Origin: Neopestalotiopsis rosae
Taxonomy: Eukaryota; Ascomycota; Sordariomycetes; Amphisphaeriales; Sporocadaceae
Direction of reading: 5' to 3'
Length of the DNA: 64,000 bases
NCBI GenBank assembly: GCA_023078685.1
Contig: JALGAS010000002.1
Span: 434,001 to 498,000, forward strand
Shown here: one piece after another, positions 22,488-35,100 of the stretch
Layout: the number at the start of each line of letters is the position of its first letter
How positions within the stretch are numbered: position 1 is the first letter of the stretch
Notes under the pieces: generated by a model
Database searches by the model: none
What the model was told of the DNA's origin: nothing
The model's input: only the letters and a program-made list of their open reading frames with translations
Position numbers and translations under genes: made by a program

Positions 22488-23825
22488 CTAAGTGAGACGT
22501 CTTCTATAGACTCCAAACATCCAGCTGGCTCTCAAGACGGCCAGGCCGACGGCCATGCGGATGCTGTCCTGGATGACGTTGAGCTTGCTGCCGTCGACCT
22601 CGTGCCAGTCAATGGGGACCTCGGCGACCTTGATGCCAGGGCTACTACCAATGACAGCGCCGTCGCTGGAGCGGACGGGGACGGCGGGGGCCGACTCGGC
22701 GAGCATGAGCATCTCAATGTCAAAGATCCAGCCCTCGGCGTGCATGTAGGGGACGACGTGGGGCAGGGCGGCGCGGGAGAAGAGCTTGAAGCCGCACTGG
22801 GTGTCGCGGAGGCGCGAGGTGGCGGGCGGGGTGAGGATCATGAGGACGACGTGGAAGCCGCGCATGAGAAAGTTGCGCAGGGCCGAGCGCTTGACCACGG
22901 CCTCGCTGCCGACGAGGTGTCCCCGGCTGCCGATGGCGACGCCGCGGTCTCCCGCGTCCTTCACGTCGTCGCACCCCTCGATGAGCTTGCCCAGGTCGCT
23001 GAAGCGCGAGGCGCCGTCGGCGTCGGCAAAGAGCACGTACTCGCCCCGGACGTGGCGCAGGCCGTGGGTCACGGCGCCGCCCTTGCCGCGGTTCTTGTCC
23101 AGCTTCACGAGGCGGAGCACGTCGTGGAGGCTGTGCCTTTCCGAGAACTCTAGCACCACCTGCTCCGTCTTGTCGGTGGAGCCGTCGTCGACAATGAGGA
23201 TCTCGTAGCCGCCGGCCGGCTGCTGCTCCTTGTCCTGGGGGAGCGGGCTCTTGCTGCGCCGGTAGGAAGCGGTCGTGGGACTGGCGAGTTTGTTCTTGTC
23301 GATATCGGAGGCAGTAGCAGCAACCTCTCTGCCAAACTTGGCGTCGAGGTACTTGACAGCCTCCTCGAGGGCGGGTAGGATGCGCTTCTCTTCATTGTAG
23401 GCGGGAATGACGACACTGAGGCGGAGGGAGGCGGGCTCAATGTTGCCAGTGTCGGGAATGTAGACGTTGGCGTCGTCCTTGGTCCGGGTCTCGCTGGCGT
23501 GGCGCTCGGCGAGCCAGCGGTCATGCCAGCAGGGCAGCTTCTTCAGCACCCATTTTCCATCTCCGGTTGTAGTCTTATAGTGTTTCTCTCGCGGGTATAC
23601 GGGCCGAGGTTTGGGTGCGACGAGGTGTAGGCCAGCGTAGAGCTACAAGTCAAGGTTTAGTATATACTGTAGGAAGCTATGCCAATGCGCTGTCATGCGG
23701 TGCGGCGGGATGCGGCAAAGGTGGAAGCTACTCACGGAAAAGAAGGCGACCAGCAAAAAGGCCACGGCGATCCTAGTAAGAATGCCATTGGGCGTCTCGC
23801 TAATCCAGCGCAGAATTGCGTCCAT
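22488..23825 (-). CDS. alg5: Dolichyl-phosphate beta-glucosyltransferase Alg5
   Basis: Two exons, 23825-23736 and 23642-22488 (93-bp intron, donor GTGAGT, acceptor TAG), give 414 aa. Alg5 moves glucose from UDP-glucose to dolichyl phosphate on the ER membrane, making the donor for the last steps of N-glycan precursor assembly. The N-terminal anchor at about residues 17-40 crosses the splice junction (ends in FLLVAFFS, then LYAGLHL). GT2 hallmarks follow: VVIPAYNEEKRI, ILIVDDGSTDKT, the DxD-type FADADGASRF, then DTQCGFKLFS and GWIFDIEML. A roughly 40-residue Ser/Lys/Gln-rich insert lies between the first two motifs. The exon body is strongly GC-rich. Length is near normal. Identification is firm. 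Confidence 0.95.
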
Positions 23826-25195
23826 GGTTGCGTGGTGTTGGACAAGACTGTCGCCCCAAGAGTGCAGCTTGTCACTGGCGCATGGGTCGTTCTCGGTGGT
23901 TCAAGGTGAAAGGAGACGCTGGGAATGTGAAAGGTTGCGTAGCTCAATTGAACACTCAATTGATGTCGGCGCTCGGCCGAAAATACAAGGGAGGTTGACA
24001 AGCTTGATCTGTCAGGTTGTTATAAGCTTCATGAGAGGAAGCGCCAGGAAAATGAAAAAAGAAACAAGTCAGTAAGAAAGCAAACTGCTGCTCAATTGAT
24101 CGGCCATTGACGACGTATTATCCATTACGAGGTACCAGAAAAAGCCACGAAGTACGTTTCGCAACACGCGTCTAAGGCTGACGTACGTCTGGGCTGGGTA
24201 CAATCAATGCGACCGCTGCAAGGGTCTGTTGGCGGGGCCTGTACTGGTCTGTCTGATTATAGTGCGGGTATTCCCTGGACGGATCGCTAACGTCTTGCCC
24301 CGCGATCTATAAAACTTACTGGGGGGGCTCTGCGGCGTGCCCGGGAGCTTATTACACAGTAGGTCTACTCACATGCAAGAGACGGCATGGTCATGGAATT
24401 CATGTTTGTCTGGTTGGCCAATGGACTTGTGTGAAAACATTTGACGGTATCTGGTTCATTGTGCAATGCATTTGTTCTTTTCAAAGTAACTTAGACCAAG
24501 AGACAAGTTATGACAGCAAGATCTTACCTTGACCAAGCAGTACTGCAGCTATAACATGTCTTGGCAAGTACCAATCTATGTATTCATTGATGTGCATTGT
24601 CTGCCTTGCCGTAGACAACAGCCGAGACATGACAGCCTTACAATTATGATACATCATCGTCGTAGATTCATATCACAAAGGTCTGATTCTAGGCCTAACT
24701 GCCAAGTAGTAAAAGGGAGCGATTCAAGGTTTGAGCAAGACAATGCAATGCAGCCGGCAGATTTGAGATCAAGCAGACGTGAACAAATGCCTGCATGTAT
24801 TTGTGTTCGGCGTCCGCATACCAAGTCTTCTAAGTAACAAATATGAAGACAGACTTGCAATTAGAATTAATTCGGTTTCATCAAATTATTCATTCTTAGA
24901 TCTTGATCAGCTGTCTGTGTACCGGGTAGCTAAACACGGCATCCCGTCCATGGCACCATGCTTAAGTAACTGGTGCAGCTTTAGCGGACCTCGGCATAGA
25001 TCCCCAGATTTCTAAAAAGGCCCCCGGCATCGCGCCGCTCCAACGTCACGTCAACCTCCACAAGCCCATTTGTCTCGACTTTGCATCTCGGTCTCACCAG
25101 GCGCAATGCCGCTTTCGTGACACGGTTTGCCTCGTCCCTCGCCACTTTTGAGCTGCCACAACGATTGAGCGTCTGTCTATGCACCAGCCGCCACC
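23826..25195. other. Divergent promoter region alg5/pex12
   Basis: About 1.4 kb between divergent starts. No supportable gene. GC content drops compared with both flanking genes. Pyrimidine-rich sequence precedes the pex12 ATG. Confidence 0.55.
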
Positions 25196-26485
25196 ATGGA
25201 GTTCGTCACGGCCCTCCGGGGCACCTTTGACGACCAGAAGCCGTCCCTCTTCGAGATCCTGTCCGAGCAGCAGCTGAACTCGCTGCTCCCGCCCACACTG
25301 CGCTACCTGCTCACCGTCCTGACGCAGCGGTACCCGCGCTACCTCCTGCGAGCGCTCAACTCCTTCGATGAGCTCTACGCTCTCGTCATGCTCATCGTCG
25401 AGCGCCACTATCTGCGCTCCCGCGGCGGCTCCTTTACCGAACACTTTTACGGCCTGAAGCGCGAAAAGGCCCTCGCCGCCGAGATCCCGCGGGCCTCGAC
25501 CGCCGCCGCGAGCATCGTGCGGGAGACACTCAAGCTGGGGAGCGCCGACGTGTGGAAGAACCTCGCCGTCATTGTCGGCGTCCCCTACCTCAAGCGCAAG
25601 CTCGACGAGTCGCACGAGATTGAGGCGCCCCGGGCCCTGCTCGGCGCAAACTACACGCGCATGCCCGCCAACCCGACCGTCAAGCAGCGCGTCCTCCACT
25701 ACTACAAGTGGTTCATTCGCAACGTATACCCCAGCGTCCACGCCGGCTACTGCTTTGCCGTCCTGGCCTTTAACCTCGCCTACCTGTTTGACGGGACCAA
25801 GTACCACAGCCCGCTCATGTGGCTGATCGGCACCCGCGTACGACGAATGAATGGCGCCGACTACAAGGCTCTCGAGGAGCTGGACAAGCCGAAACCCGGC
25901 CTGCCGCCCGCCGCCGGGCTGAGCATGTTCCACCCCAGAACGCTCGGCCCGAGGATACTGGGCAGTCTCAGCATGGCCCTGCCCATGAGCATATTCGCGC
26001 TCAAGTTCCTAGAGTGGTGGTACGCCAGCGACTTTGCCAAGCAGCTGACGCGCAAGGCGGCCGAAAATCTCGAGCTGCCTCCCCCAGTCATTAGTGGATT
26101 GTCGGCCAAGAAGACAAAGACGCAAAAGGGTGAACAAGAAGACCACGCCAAAACAGCAAAGGATGATGATGGCAAAAAGGAGGGCGACGCGGAGAACGCC
26201 CCAATCGGAGCAACTTCGCTGCTACCAATCTATACATTGACAGCTCCCGAGGACTCGTCATTGTGTCCAATTTGCGAGGATGAAATAGTGACGCCAACAG
26301 CTTGCCAAACAGGACTCGTGTACTGCTACTCGTGCATTCACAAGTGGATAGAGGGATCACACCCCAAGCAGGACGAATTCATGCAAGAAAGGGCCGGCAA
26401 GTGGGAGGGCGGCAAGGGCAGATGTGCCGTCACTGGCCGCAAGGTCTTGGGTGGGACGAATGGGCTTCGAAGACTCATGGTCTAG
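25196..26485 (+). CDS. pex12: Peroxin Pex12 (RING-type peroxisome assembly protein)
   Basis: Single exon of 429 aa; the start sits in a strong context (CCGCCACCATGG). Pex12 is a peroxisomal membrane protein that with Pex2 and Pex10 forms the ubiquitin ligase recycling the import receptor Pex5. The N-terminal half matches the Pex2/Pex12 domain ([18 protein letters not shown], then [14 protein letters not shown]). Hydrophobic segments are near residues 180-200 and 255-275. A Lys/Glu/Asp-rich linker at about 300-335 leads to the degenerate RING, with C357-x2-C360 and then CYSCIHKWI; it lacks the full set of eight zinc ligands, as usual for Pex12. It is convergent with the NLR-like gene 266 bp away. 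Identification is firm. Confidence 0.95.
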   Translation: MEFVTALRGTFDDQKPSLFEILSEQQLNSLLPPTLRYLLTVLTQRYPRYLLRALNSFDELYALVMLIVERHYLRSRGGSFTEHFYGLKREKALAAEIPRASTAAASIVRETLKLGSADVWKNLAVIVGVPYLKRKLDESHEIEAPRALLGANYTRMPANPTVKQRVLHYYKWFIRNVYPSVHAGYCFAVLAFNLAYLFDGTKYHSPLMWLIGTRVRRMNGADYKALEELDKPKPGLPPAAGLSMFHPRTLGPRILGSLSMALPMSIFALKFLEWWYASDFAKQLTRKAAENLELPPPVISGLSAKKTKTQKGEQEDHAKTAKDDDGKKEGDAENAPIGATSLLPIYTLTAPEDSSLCPICEDEIVTPTACQTGLVYCYSCIHKWIEGSHPKQDEFMQERAGKWEGGKGRCAVTGRKVLGGTNGLRRLMV

Positions 26486-26540
26486 GGAGACTATGTAACA
26501 GACGCCCAACAGCCTCCCGTTGAGCGAACACACAGCATCA

Positions 26541-26597
26541 TGATACGGCGTTTTGATACGGCGTTTTGATTTCGGGGTTTTGATTTTGGTGTTTTGA
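26541..26597. repeat. Degenerate 13-14 bp tandem repeat in pex12/NLR 3' region
   Basis: Four head-to-tail copies of a unit reading TGATACGGCGTTT. The first two are identical; the next two drift to TGATTTCGGGGTTT and TGATTTTGGTGTTT. It lies between two convergent genes, probably inside 3'UTR sequence. Confidence 0.85.
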
Positions 26598-26751
26598 AGA
26601 GATATCCATATTATGATTGCCTTGTGCACAAAGATATCGGTACCACAGCGAATTATGTATATTAGACACAAGCATACAAAGCTGCTGTGCATAGATAAAT
26701 GAGTCACAAATGTTCGATTCTGCTCACCTAGTCGAACGTGGTCCATATTAA

Positions 26752-29700
26752 TCAGTCCCGTACAAAAAGGCGCAGATTGCCGCTCCTTTTTCTAACGCGT
26801 TTCTTCGCATGCTCCGATATCTGCAGTATCTCGTCGTCAGAAAGCAATTGTAAGGTCGTAATACCGGCATGGTTGGTGCTGTCCAGGCGTGCGCCCGCAT
26901 TCAATAGCGCGATAATGATCTTCAGATCTTTCTTGGGTCGGTAACAGGCGTGATGCAGCGGAGTTGATCCCTCGTTATCCTGTAAGGATACGTCCGCCTT
27001 ATGCTGAATTAATGTCCGAACAACCTGTAGTGAGCCCTGTCTGCATGCCAGATGCAATGGCGTTTGCAAATATTTATCTCTCATGTCTATAAGTCTACTT
27101 TCAACGTCCAGACTCTTGATGGTTGAGTTGTTGATGATAGCGTCTAGACAGTCGGCAGACATGATTGCATGATGAAGGATGGTCTTGCCAAGGCGGTCCC
27201 GGTGGGTGTCCAGAAGGTCAAATGAGGGAAGATGATCAAGAAAGGTCGAAACAACACGCAGATGGCCCTGATTTACAGCAGCGACGAGAGGAGAATGGAG
27301 GCGGCCACCAAACTGCGTATACCAGGGAGGATCCTGCTCGATGAGGTACTGGACCCAGGAACACAGATTCCTTTGAGCTGCGTAGTAGAGTAAAGTGGTG
27401 GTGGGCTCAAGGTCGTCCCTGACCATCAACCATCGCTTCCATAATTCAGATTTCGTCAGTCTCATCACAACATTCTTGGTATCGATTGGCTCATCTTCCG
27501 CTATTAATGCATGCTGATCGAACATCTCAACAACATAGCTCAAAAGAACTGGGATTTCCCTGGCCCATTGACTCTGCCCGTGGCGTATGCGTAATCTTTG
27601 CGCTTTCATGCTTGGAATCGAACGCTCTGAGGATCCAACGAAGGCAATGGCAAGGTCGCCATCACGCGCTTGAATTTTCGTTGTTGTCGATGACGACGAT
27701 TTTCGAACCATTCGCTTCACTTTTGAAGTTGTTGCTGATATCCACGTACCAAGACTTTGACTCGTGTCGGAAAGCCACTTGCTAACCTTTCTTCGAGATA
27801 GGTTGGAGCTGGAGGCTACGGAGACCCATTCCAATCGCAATGAACGATAGTAGACTACCTGTTCACGATACGTTGCACGAACTGAACCGCGGTAGGATGC
27901 CGCGGAGCCACCAGCGCTGATCGAATAGTGGATAGGTTCCCTATGCACAAGTCGAGGCTCTAGTTCTTCGTCATAGGGCACCCACATACGTCGATAATTG
28001 TATGGGACGGCGGGGTCGGCCGTCACGCCTTTTTTTATCCCAGCCCGGTGTGTCAAAGCCAATGGTCTGACAAGCGGTGTATTCCGCAGAGCATCGATCA
28101 CTGCAGCCCAATCGCTGCGTTGAGCGGGTGCCTTTTGAGAAGGCTCAACATCTTCAACTGCAGCTGCAGGATTTGGAGATATCATATTGCCCATGTCTTC
28201 CTGTCTTCCATAGTTCTGAGATGGACTGGCAATGCTTGAGGTAAATGCGTTGTTTTCGTCTTCATTCGAAAGACTTGGTGACATGTCGGGTATTTCTTGG
28301 TCTCCAGTAGAGAGACTCATGGCGTATGAAGCGGTGTCTGCCTCAGTACGAGAGTCGTAGAAGTGGTCCATTTCTGATGAGAACAATGCATACGTGATAC
28401 AGCAGTTCATGACGAAAATATGACCTTCCTGGACGTTCTCCCGCCCGCCACCAAGAGCTTGGAAACCGCCCCCAGCCATGAAGAAATCCCTTACTGAGTC
28501 GTGAATGAAATCAACGACGATGGAGTTACCCAGCGCATTGAAAGAACCAGTTCCGACCATCATTGATGCTACCTGAGCTCCGCTATCGCCACTCGGAATT
28601 GGGGCGTCGATAGTCTTGACCTCAAGTAGTCCATGCGATAGACTACGAATCAAGGCCTCCACATGCTGAGGATCTTTAGGAAACTCAGGTGACTCGACCC
28701 ATGTCGTTATAAATTTTTCAGAAGGGTCAATGACAAAGCCCAAGATGCGGGAGAGTTCGGTGAGGCTCAGCAGGCGACCACTACATAGGATCCATTGGAA
28801 AAGACGAATGGCCTTTCGTACGTCAGAACCCCGTAGGACTCGCTTGCAAAGATCATGAAGACCTTGAGATCCGTTGTCCAATTCTCTGGCATTGTCCAAC
28901 TCGTTGGCCAATGCAAGAACATTAGCCCCCTTATCAACTCCTCTGAGTACCATGTCGACCATCAACACGACGCCTAGGAAGAATCCATTGGCTTTGCGAA
29001 TAATTTGCTTCTCGAGCAACTCCCACGACACCTTTTCATCAGAGGCGATCACCCGCCCCTTGTATAGACTCCGGTTGATATATCGTGCAATATCATCAGA
29101 ATTGCCGTTGTCCATGTCTATAAGCAAATGAGGCGTGTTCCCTACAGTCAAACTTTTCTGACTAGACACGCAGACGCTTAGACGATTTCCAACAGACAAG
29201 GTTGATGACACCAGGGAACCCAAGAAGTGAATAGTTTCGCGCCCCCCGTTGTCTTCACATTCGTCGACACCATCAATAAAGAAGAATACCTGTTTCTTGA
29301 CCTCTGTTGGCTGTCCAAAAATAGAAGCAAGATACGATTTGAGCTCCTCGTCGGAATAATTGGTTTCTAAACCTAGATCTGTTGCTTCCTTGTACCTGAT
29401 CTGCAGCTTGTGAGTCGGAAAGTAAGGTATGACTTGCAGAACCAAGGAACGAAGAAGCCCAGAGAAAGACTTTTCGAGTGTCGTGCCACGAGCGTTGAAA
29501 TAGAAATAACCCATGATCATGTCTTGAGTCTGCTGTTGCATGGTACTCTGAAGGTATTTCATCAATGTCGATTTGCCTGATCCTGGTTTTCCTTTGATCC
29601 ATAACAGGCCATCATAGGAATTGGGATCAGCATCACACCATTTCTTGTACTCCTCGCACTGGGCTGCCCAGGTGCACGTTTGATCCATGGGCTGACCAAT

Positions 29701-31085
29701 AGCATGGAACCGAGAGTTCATGTCCTGGAACACTAGGGCCCCCTTCAAGCCTTAGAGGCTGGGCTGTCAGTCCAAAAAAGGCTTTGCTGTCTAGTAATGT
29801 AAGGTGAAATACCTTTCATGTCCGGTGCTTCCGCTACAAAAGAAGCCAAACTGTCAGCCTTCTCACTCAATTTGCCTTACATGGAACGATGAAATATGCT
29901 TACTCTCATTTATGGCTTTTTGTATCGACCTGTAGATGCGCGAGAGCTCTCCGCCAACTTTGACAAAGTTCGGATCGTCCACAGATTTATATTTGCACAT
30001 ATTCCTGTGATTCGCGTTCAATGTCTCTGCACGTTCCCTGTCGTCTCCTATCGTTGAAGAGTATTTGGGGACAACCTGAGCTGCATTAGCATTGATGCTT
30101 AGACAATAAATTCTAGAGCTTCTCACAAGTTTGTTGAGAAACGTTCCAGGAATGTGTGCTCCTGTAAGGGGAGAGTCCTCTTGAAAAGTTTTCACCAAGA
30201 AAGCATGCTTCCTCCAGGTTCTTGAGAAGTTTTCCTGGCTTCTTTCCAGATCGGAGTTGCGAAGATTGAGTGAGTCGAGCAGAGCTGGGTTCGTATCCAA
30301 CATGCATGCACTAGCTATATGTCGCGCAACCTCTCCAATGTTGGCGTACTCCCCACCACCCCGATGTGGTGTACCGAGGAACATGATCGCCCATGTCTGG
30401 TTGACGATACTTTGAAGACTAACTTCGTCTGAGGTGTCGCAGATAGCGAGAGCCTGACACACGATTAGCTAGTAACATTCGGAGGCGTCTCTAAACCTCA
30501 CCTCCTTCAATATTAGTCCTCCTAGAGAGTGCGCAACAAAGACTAATGGGCGGTTGCGGAAATCTTGTCTGTCGAGGTCAAACACGAAGTTCTTGGCGTG
30601 TGAGAACAGGGAGTTTTTACTAACTGCAGCACCTTTGGATGCTACAGCAGACCTATATCCCCAGACCAAGATCTGGCATGGCGAGCAAGCCTCTGATTGC
30701 GAAAGCAGATCCGCAGGCCAGAACACAGCTTGCTCATCATTTGTGGCCTTGCTACGACGAGCGATCCATTTTGGCACCAATGGTTTTAACAACTGGCGAC
30801 GTTTTCGCGTTGTTTGTTGGCTTTGACTTGAAGGCGTTGTAGATTCCGCTGTGTGAGCCCATGTCCGATGTGGATGTCCTTGTAATCCGTGTACGAAGAT
30901 GATACTGGAAACAATGTCAGTCGGGACATAAGGCTGGATGATCGGGGGAGTAGCGGCAGCTAAAGCCAAGAGATCAGGTCGGCGGCCAGCAAGAGATAAC
31001 AATCATACCTGGCCAATGGCTCTTTGTCGCCTTTTGGTTCATGAACAATAGAGAAGCCGGTATCTTTTATTTTCAGTGGATCCAT
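26752..31085 (-). CDS. NLR-like STAND protein: SesB-like hydrolase, NACHT, ankyrin repeats
   Basis: Five exons, 31085-31009, 30904-30502, 30453-29904, 29833-29813 and 29750-26752, give 1349 aa; all junctions keep frame and have GT-AG ends. Residues 1-230 are an alpha/beta hydrolase of the SesB/DUF676-like type: FVHG at 29-32, serine elbow AHSLGG with Ser152, FLGTPHRGG with His190. Residues about 390-570 are a NACHT NTPase: Walker A GKPGSGKS at 404-411, Walker B FFFIDGVDE at about 506-514. A winged-helix-like region and a long Ser-rich, likely disordered section follow; ankyrin repeats occupy about 1150-1325 (DKYLQTPLHLACRQG, NEGSTPLHHACYRP). This is the effector-switch-sensor plan of fungal NLRs, some of which control heterokaryon incompatibility. 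Role here is inference. A second in-frame ATG at 31136 (weak context) would add 17 residues. Confidence 0.88.
29813..29833 (-). other. 21-nt micro-exon of the NLR-like gene
   Basis: Exon 4 codes for about seven residues (TEAPDMK) between the hydrolase and NACHT domains. It is flanked by introns 29903-29834 (donor GTAAGC) and 29812-29751 (donor GTATTT). Skipping it would preserve frame, because 21 is a multiple of three and both introns have the same phase. Confidence 0.75.
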
Positions 31086-32113
31086 AATGTGACTGATTGC
31101 TTCGATTTCGCAATCACGAGATCCCTTACGCAGCATCCATCAATCAATTACCAATCAGCAGCTGCGTCCTCCCAGGTTATGGAGACCCAGTCAAAGACTT
31201 TCGGGTCAAGGCTTCTGTGGACAGCGCTACTATGATGTTCGTATCAGCTTGGAGTAGATGAGTGCTCAGGATAACGGAAGCTGGTAAACGTGTACCGGAT
31301 TTCTCAGTGGCCATCTCCTCAATTCTTGGATGTTCGATTTGACAAGGCAATGCACCTGCTCCAACACGTGACTGTCAGCCGCAGGCTAGCCGAGCCACAG
31401 AGACTGCATGATCACCGAAAAGAGGATGTCTCCGACAGGGGGTTCATTGGTGGGAGCTTTTGTCTTGCCAAAAGTCTGAATGAGCAGCTGCTGCAGTGCG
31501 CTTGATGCTTATCACGAAGGCAGGCCAGGCTGTGTGTACTTAATGTCAAGCTGGCTGGCCTCGGTCCTTATGGGCTAATACACTACTCCTCTGACTTTTG
31601 CCATTTATCCATCCCTATTAACAGGCTTTGAACTTGCAACATAGTCTGCGGTCTCATGGATTCGCACTGCTTCCTGCTACACGCACGAGCGTCAGAAGGC
31701 GGGATAGGGGTAAACAAATACAACACAGCCAAATTCAGAGACATAGAAACATAGAACAAGAATTGAGAAACGAAATATTGTTAAACGTGTTCAAATGAAC
31801 TCGAGACTTTACGCTTGAATCTATACAAGGCTATATAAAATAAACAAGGGGTATCCGCAAAACGGGAGATCATTCCTTGGACCTCAAACTCGTACAAATC
31901 GAGGCTATAAGCAACACCAGCGCCTGTGAAATGTAAACTTTCTAGAACAACGAGGGGTTCCCTATAGATATAAGACATGAAGAACGATGTACCTGTCAAG
32001 ATGTTGCTTTTCTCTTCGTCCTGTCAAGTTGGAAATTTGACTCAAGTGTATGACGCCCAGGAGTGCCGGTCTATAACATTTGAGAAACGGCGATTCTTAG
32101 CTTTTGCTCCTCA
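31086..32113. other. Intergenic region between two minus-strand genes
   Basis: About 1 kb upstream of the NLR-like start and downstream of the SH3 gene, AT-rich from 31600 to 31960. It contains a five-codon upstream frame (ATG at 31140) just ahead of the NLR start. No gene seen. Confidence 0.5.
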
Positions 32114-35100
32114 TTACCATGCCTCGGCGGTGATAGCCACGGACGAGGCGGCGGCCAACTTACGGCCGGGTTCCTTGTCCTCCTTATGGCTGTTGGTCCT
32201 CTTATTGTGTCCGCCCGTATTCTTGTCGGCCTTTTTCTCCGTATTTCGCTTGATGGAGAAGAGACCGAGACCCGACTTTTTCTCGTTGCTGCTGACGCTC
32301 GCCTCTTCGCCTGGCCTCAAGATCTTGAGTGATTGTGGACTGTTAAACAATAGGCTGTCAGTGATCTACTCTATTTCGAGCGCATCTAAGCTAATATGGA
32401 TAAAAAGGTGACACACATGAGGCAACAGATATAGCTGTGCCCAAGTTGTGACTCTTACTCGAGACATGCCGGAAGGAGGGAAGAAACAATGACGATTACT
32501 TACTCCAGGTGGGACTGTGGGAAGATACCGACGCCTTTACCCGAGCTGCCTGACCAGCACCAGTGGTCGGAATATGTCCCTGGCAAAACAAGTGAGTAAG
32601 CAAAGTTCCGTTCTCAAGTCTCTTCATCGTCACCCAAATGGTGTTGGACTTACAGCTGATATTCTTTATCACATCCCCCTTGTCAAACTTCAGCCACATG
32701 CCATCGCCTTTTTGAGACCACTTCCATCTCGCAACAGCTTGCATGGAGCTCGTTCCCTGCATCCTCGTCTCGTTCTTGGGCGGCGCGTCCAAGCAGACGG
32801 ACTCGGCCTCGAAAGCCGCGCGCACTCCATCGTGCCACCCAATGCCCCATTTGCCCTCGTATTTTTCGGGGAACTCAATGCCCACCAACTTGGCGCCCAC
32901 AGCAAATTGCAAGACGGCTCCTCGATCCGGAGGGCTGCGCATGATGCCGTGCGCGTTGCGACGCGTCTCAGTAGCAACGGCGGTTGGCAACCTACTGATC
33001 TCGGGCGCGATGCCGGCCATGACGGACTGCATGGGCGGGTGGGCAAAGTGCAGATCAAAGTTGTCCCGGAACGTCTCGGGCATCTCGTTGCCCTCAATCA
33101 CCGTCAGACCCGGGATCTTGGGTAGTGGCCGTGGGTGGCGGGCCATGTGCGTGAAGAGCTGCTTCTGGTTGAAAAAGACAGTGGCGTCACTCTCGTCTAG
33201 GGTTTTGCCGTCGTGGATGCAGAACACACAACCGTATAGCTGTTCGTCAATGTGTCGAATGGGCAAGTGGCACTTTTGTAGAACCCGTAAACGAAATCCC
33301 ACTGTACCTGATGTGTAATTCCCCTTGGCTGCATGGTCTGGTTAGTATAGTGTCTGATATGGGGGGCATCTTGTTTCTTGGGACAGAAACTTACAGTCAT
33401 TGTTAAGATCCTGTTCCACAGTACCAAAATCGAGTTCGTACAGACAATCAGTACACTTTGCCACGGTGGTGTGTGAGAAGCCACCGACAGGTCGCTTGAT
33501 TTTCTTGAATCCGAGCTCGCCTCTCATGACACTTTCCGCACCTTTGCAGAATCCTTTCATCTGATAAAACGATGAGTGCGACCCAATACTGCAATCAGAC
33601 TGTCGAGGGGGCATCTGGGGGTTTTCAGGAGTCTCTGATTCTACCGGAATAAGACCAGGATCTGGCGTCGGAGGCAGGGGCCTATCAATCACACCACTCG
33701 TATAAGGTCGAGCATGAATTGTAGTTAGGGTGGCTGAAGAGTTATTGTTGATTGTTCCCACGGGCGAGTGCAATGGACTCTTGTACCCTGGCGGCGGAGT
33801 AGAATATAGCGGTCGTTGTCCCCCGGCAGAATATGGGCTTCCTGGCGTCGTGGATATATTAGACGAAGTGCGTTGAGTACTGGCGACCGGGCTTGTGGAT
33901 CCATACTCTGCCACGACGTCGAAAATTGAGCTGTTGAGCGAATCCATGGACGGGGCCCGGACCGGATGTGGATGACTGCCAGGTAGGGAGGTCTGTCGAG
34001 GTGGAAAGTGCATGGGAGATCCTGAGTTGTGGCCAGGCCGGTGAGTATAATTGTCGACAGCACTATCCTCAGGTATTGCTAGGGAGGGATTACCAAAATG
34101 AGGAGAGCCGAGGGGAGATCTGGTGATGTCTGGTATCGCATCATATGACTGGCTCGAGTATCTTGGAAGTTCGGCACTGCCAAAACTCGAATATGTCTGT
34201 CTGTGACTATCATATGTGCTCTTGCTGGACACGTTGGAGTCGCCTCTCATGCGGCCACTCGGTGCCTTGTCCCGCCAATACGACGAATCTGGATCGATGC
34301 GAACAGTCGTCGCCTGTTGAGGCCATGTATCTGCGCTTAGATATTGTGTGTCTCTGCGGCTACTCTCCGAAGGTGCTCGTGGAACCGCAGTTGGAACTGC
34401 TGGTGGTAAAGTCGGCGAATCATCGCCAAATACCGGAGCGCGACGTTCAATAGATGTCCCATTGTCGACCGAGGCGGCGTCTGGAGCCAGAGGAGGTAAC
34501 TGGTCCACTCTCCACGGATCCGTCGACGGCGGTCGAGGTGGCGATGCCAAGGGTTCAGATGATCGATTCGAGTGATGGGAGCTGTTCCGGTCCAAGTCAC
34601 TGAGCGGTCGCGAAGCCGTCCGCGAGTTGCCTCGACTGCCAAGCGTCCCATCTACACCCAAATCGGGACCAGCTTGACTACCCATGACCGACATGTCGTT
34701 CAACCGCTGCTCAACCTCGTGCATCTCTTTGCTAACACGTGTAGGAGAGTCCACAATAATGCTTGCCCGGCCTGATGATGATAGCATAGCTTCGGAAAGC
34801 AAAGGTGAAAGTGTTGCCGCAGGCGCAACAAGCTTGATCCTTTTCAGAATGTCCACAATCTTGGGCGCTGCACGTCGGGACGCTTTTTGGAGTTCATCAA
34901 ACTTGTCTACGTCGAATTGATCGACTTCAACAAAATCGTCAAAGTCCCATAGTAAGTCCTCCAGTTCTGATCGAAACTGCGCAATTTCCTCTGATGAGCA
35001 AGTATATAGTTTAGCATTGGTCCCGTACCCAGAAAACATGGGGTAATTAGCACAACAAAGTAACTTCCAAAGGACACTCACCATGCTCCTTCATTGCGTC

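Noticed and set aside
22296..23153. 285-residue plus-strand frame opposite alg5
   Set aside because: Antisense shadow of the alg5 exon; its first part lies in AT-rich 3' sequence.
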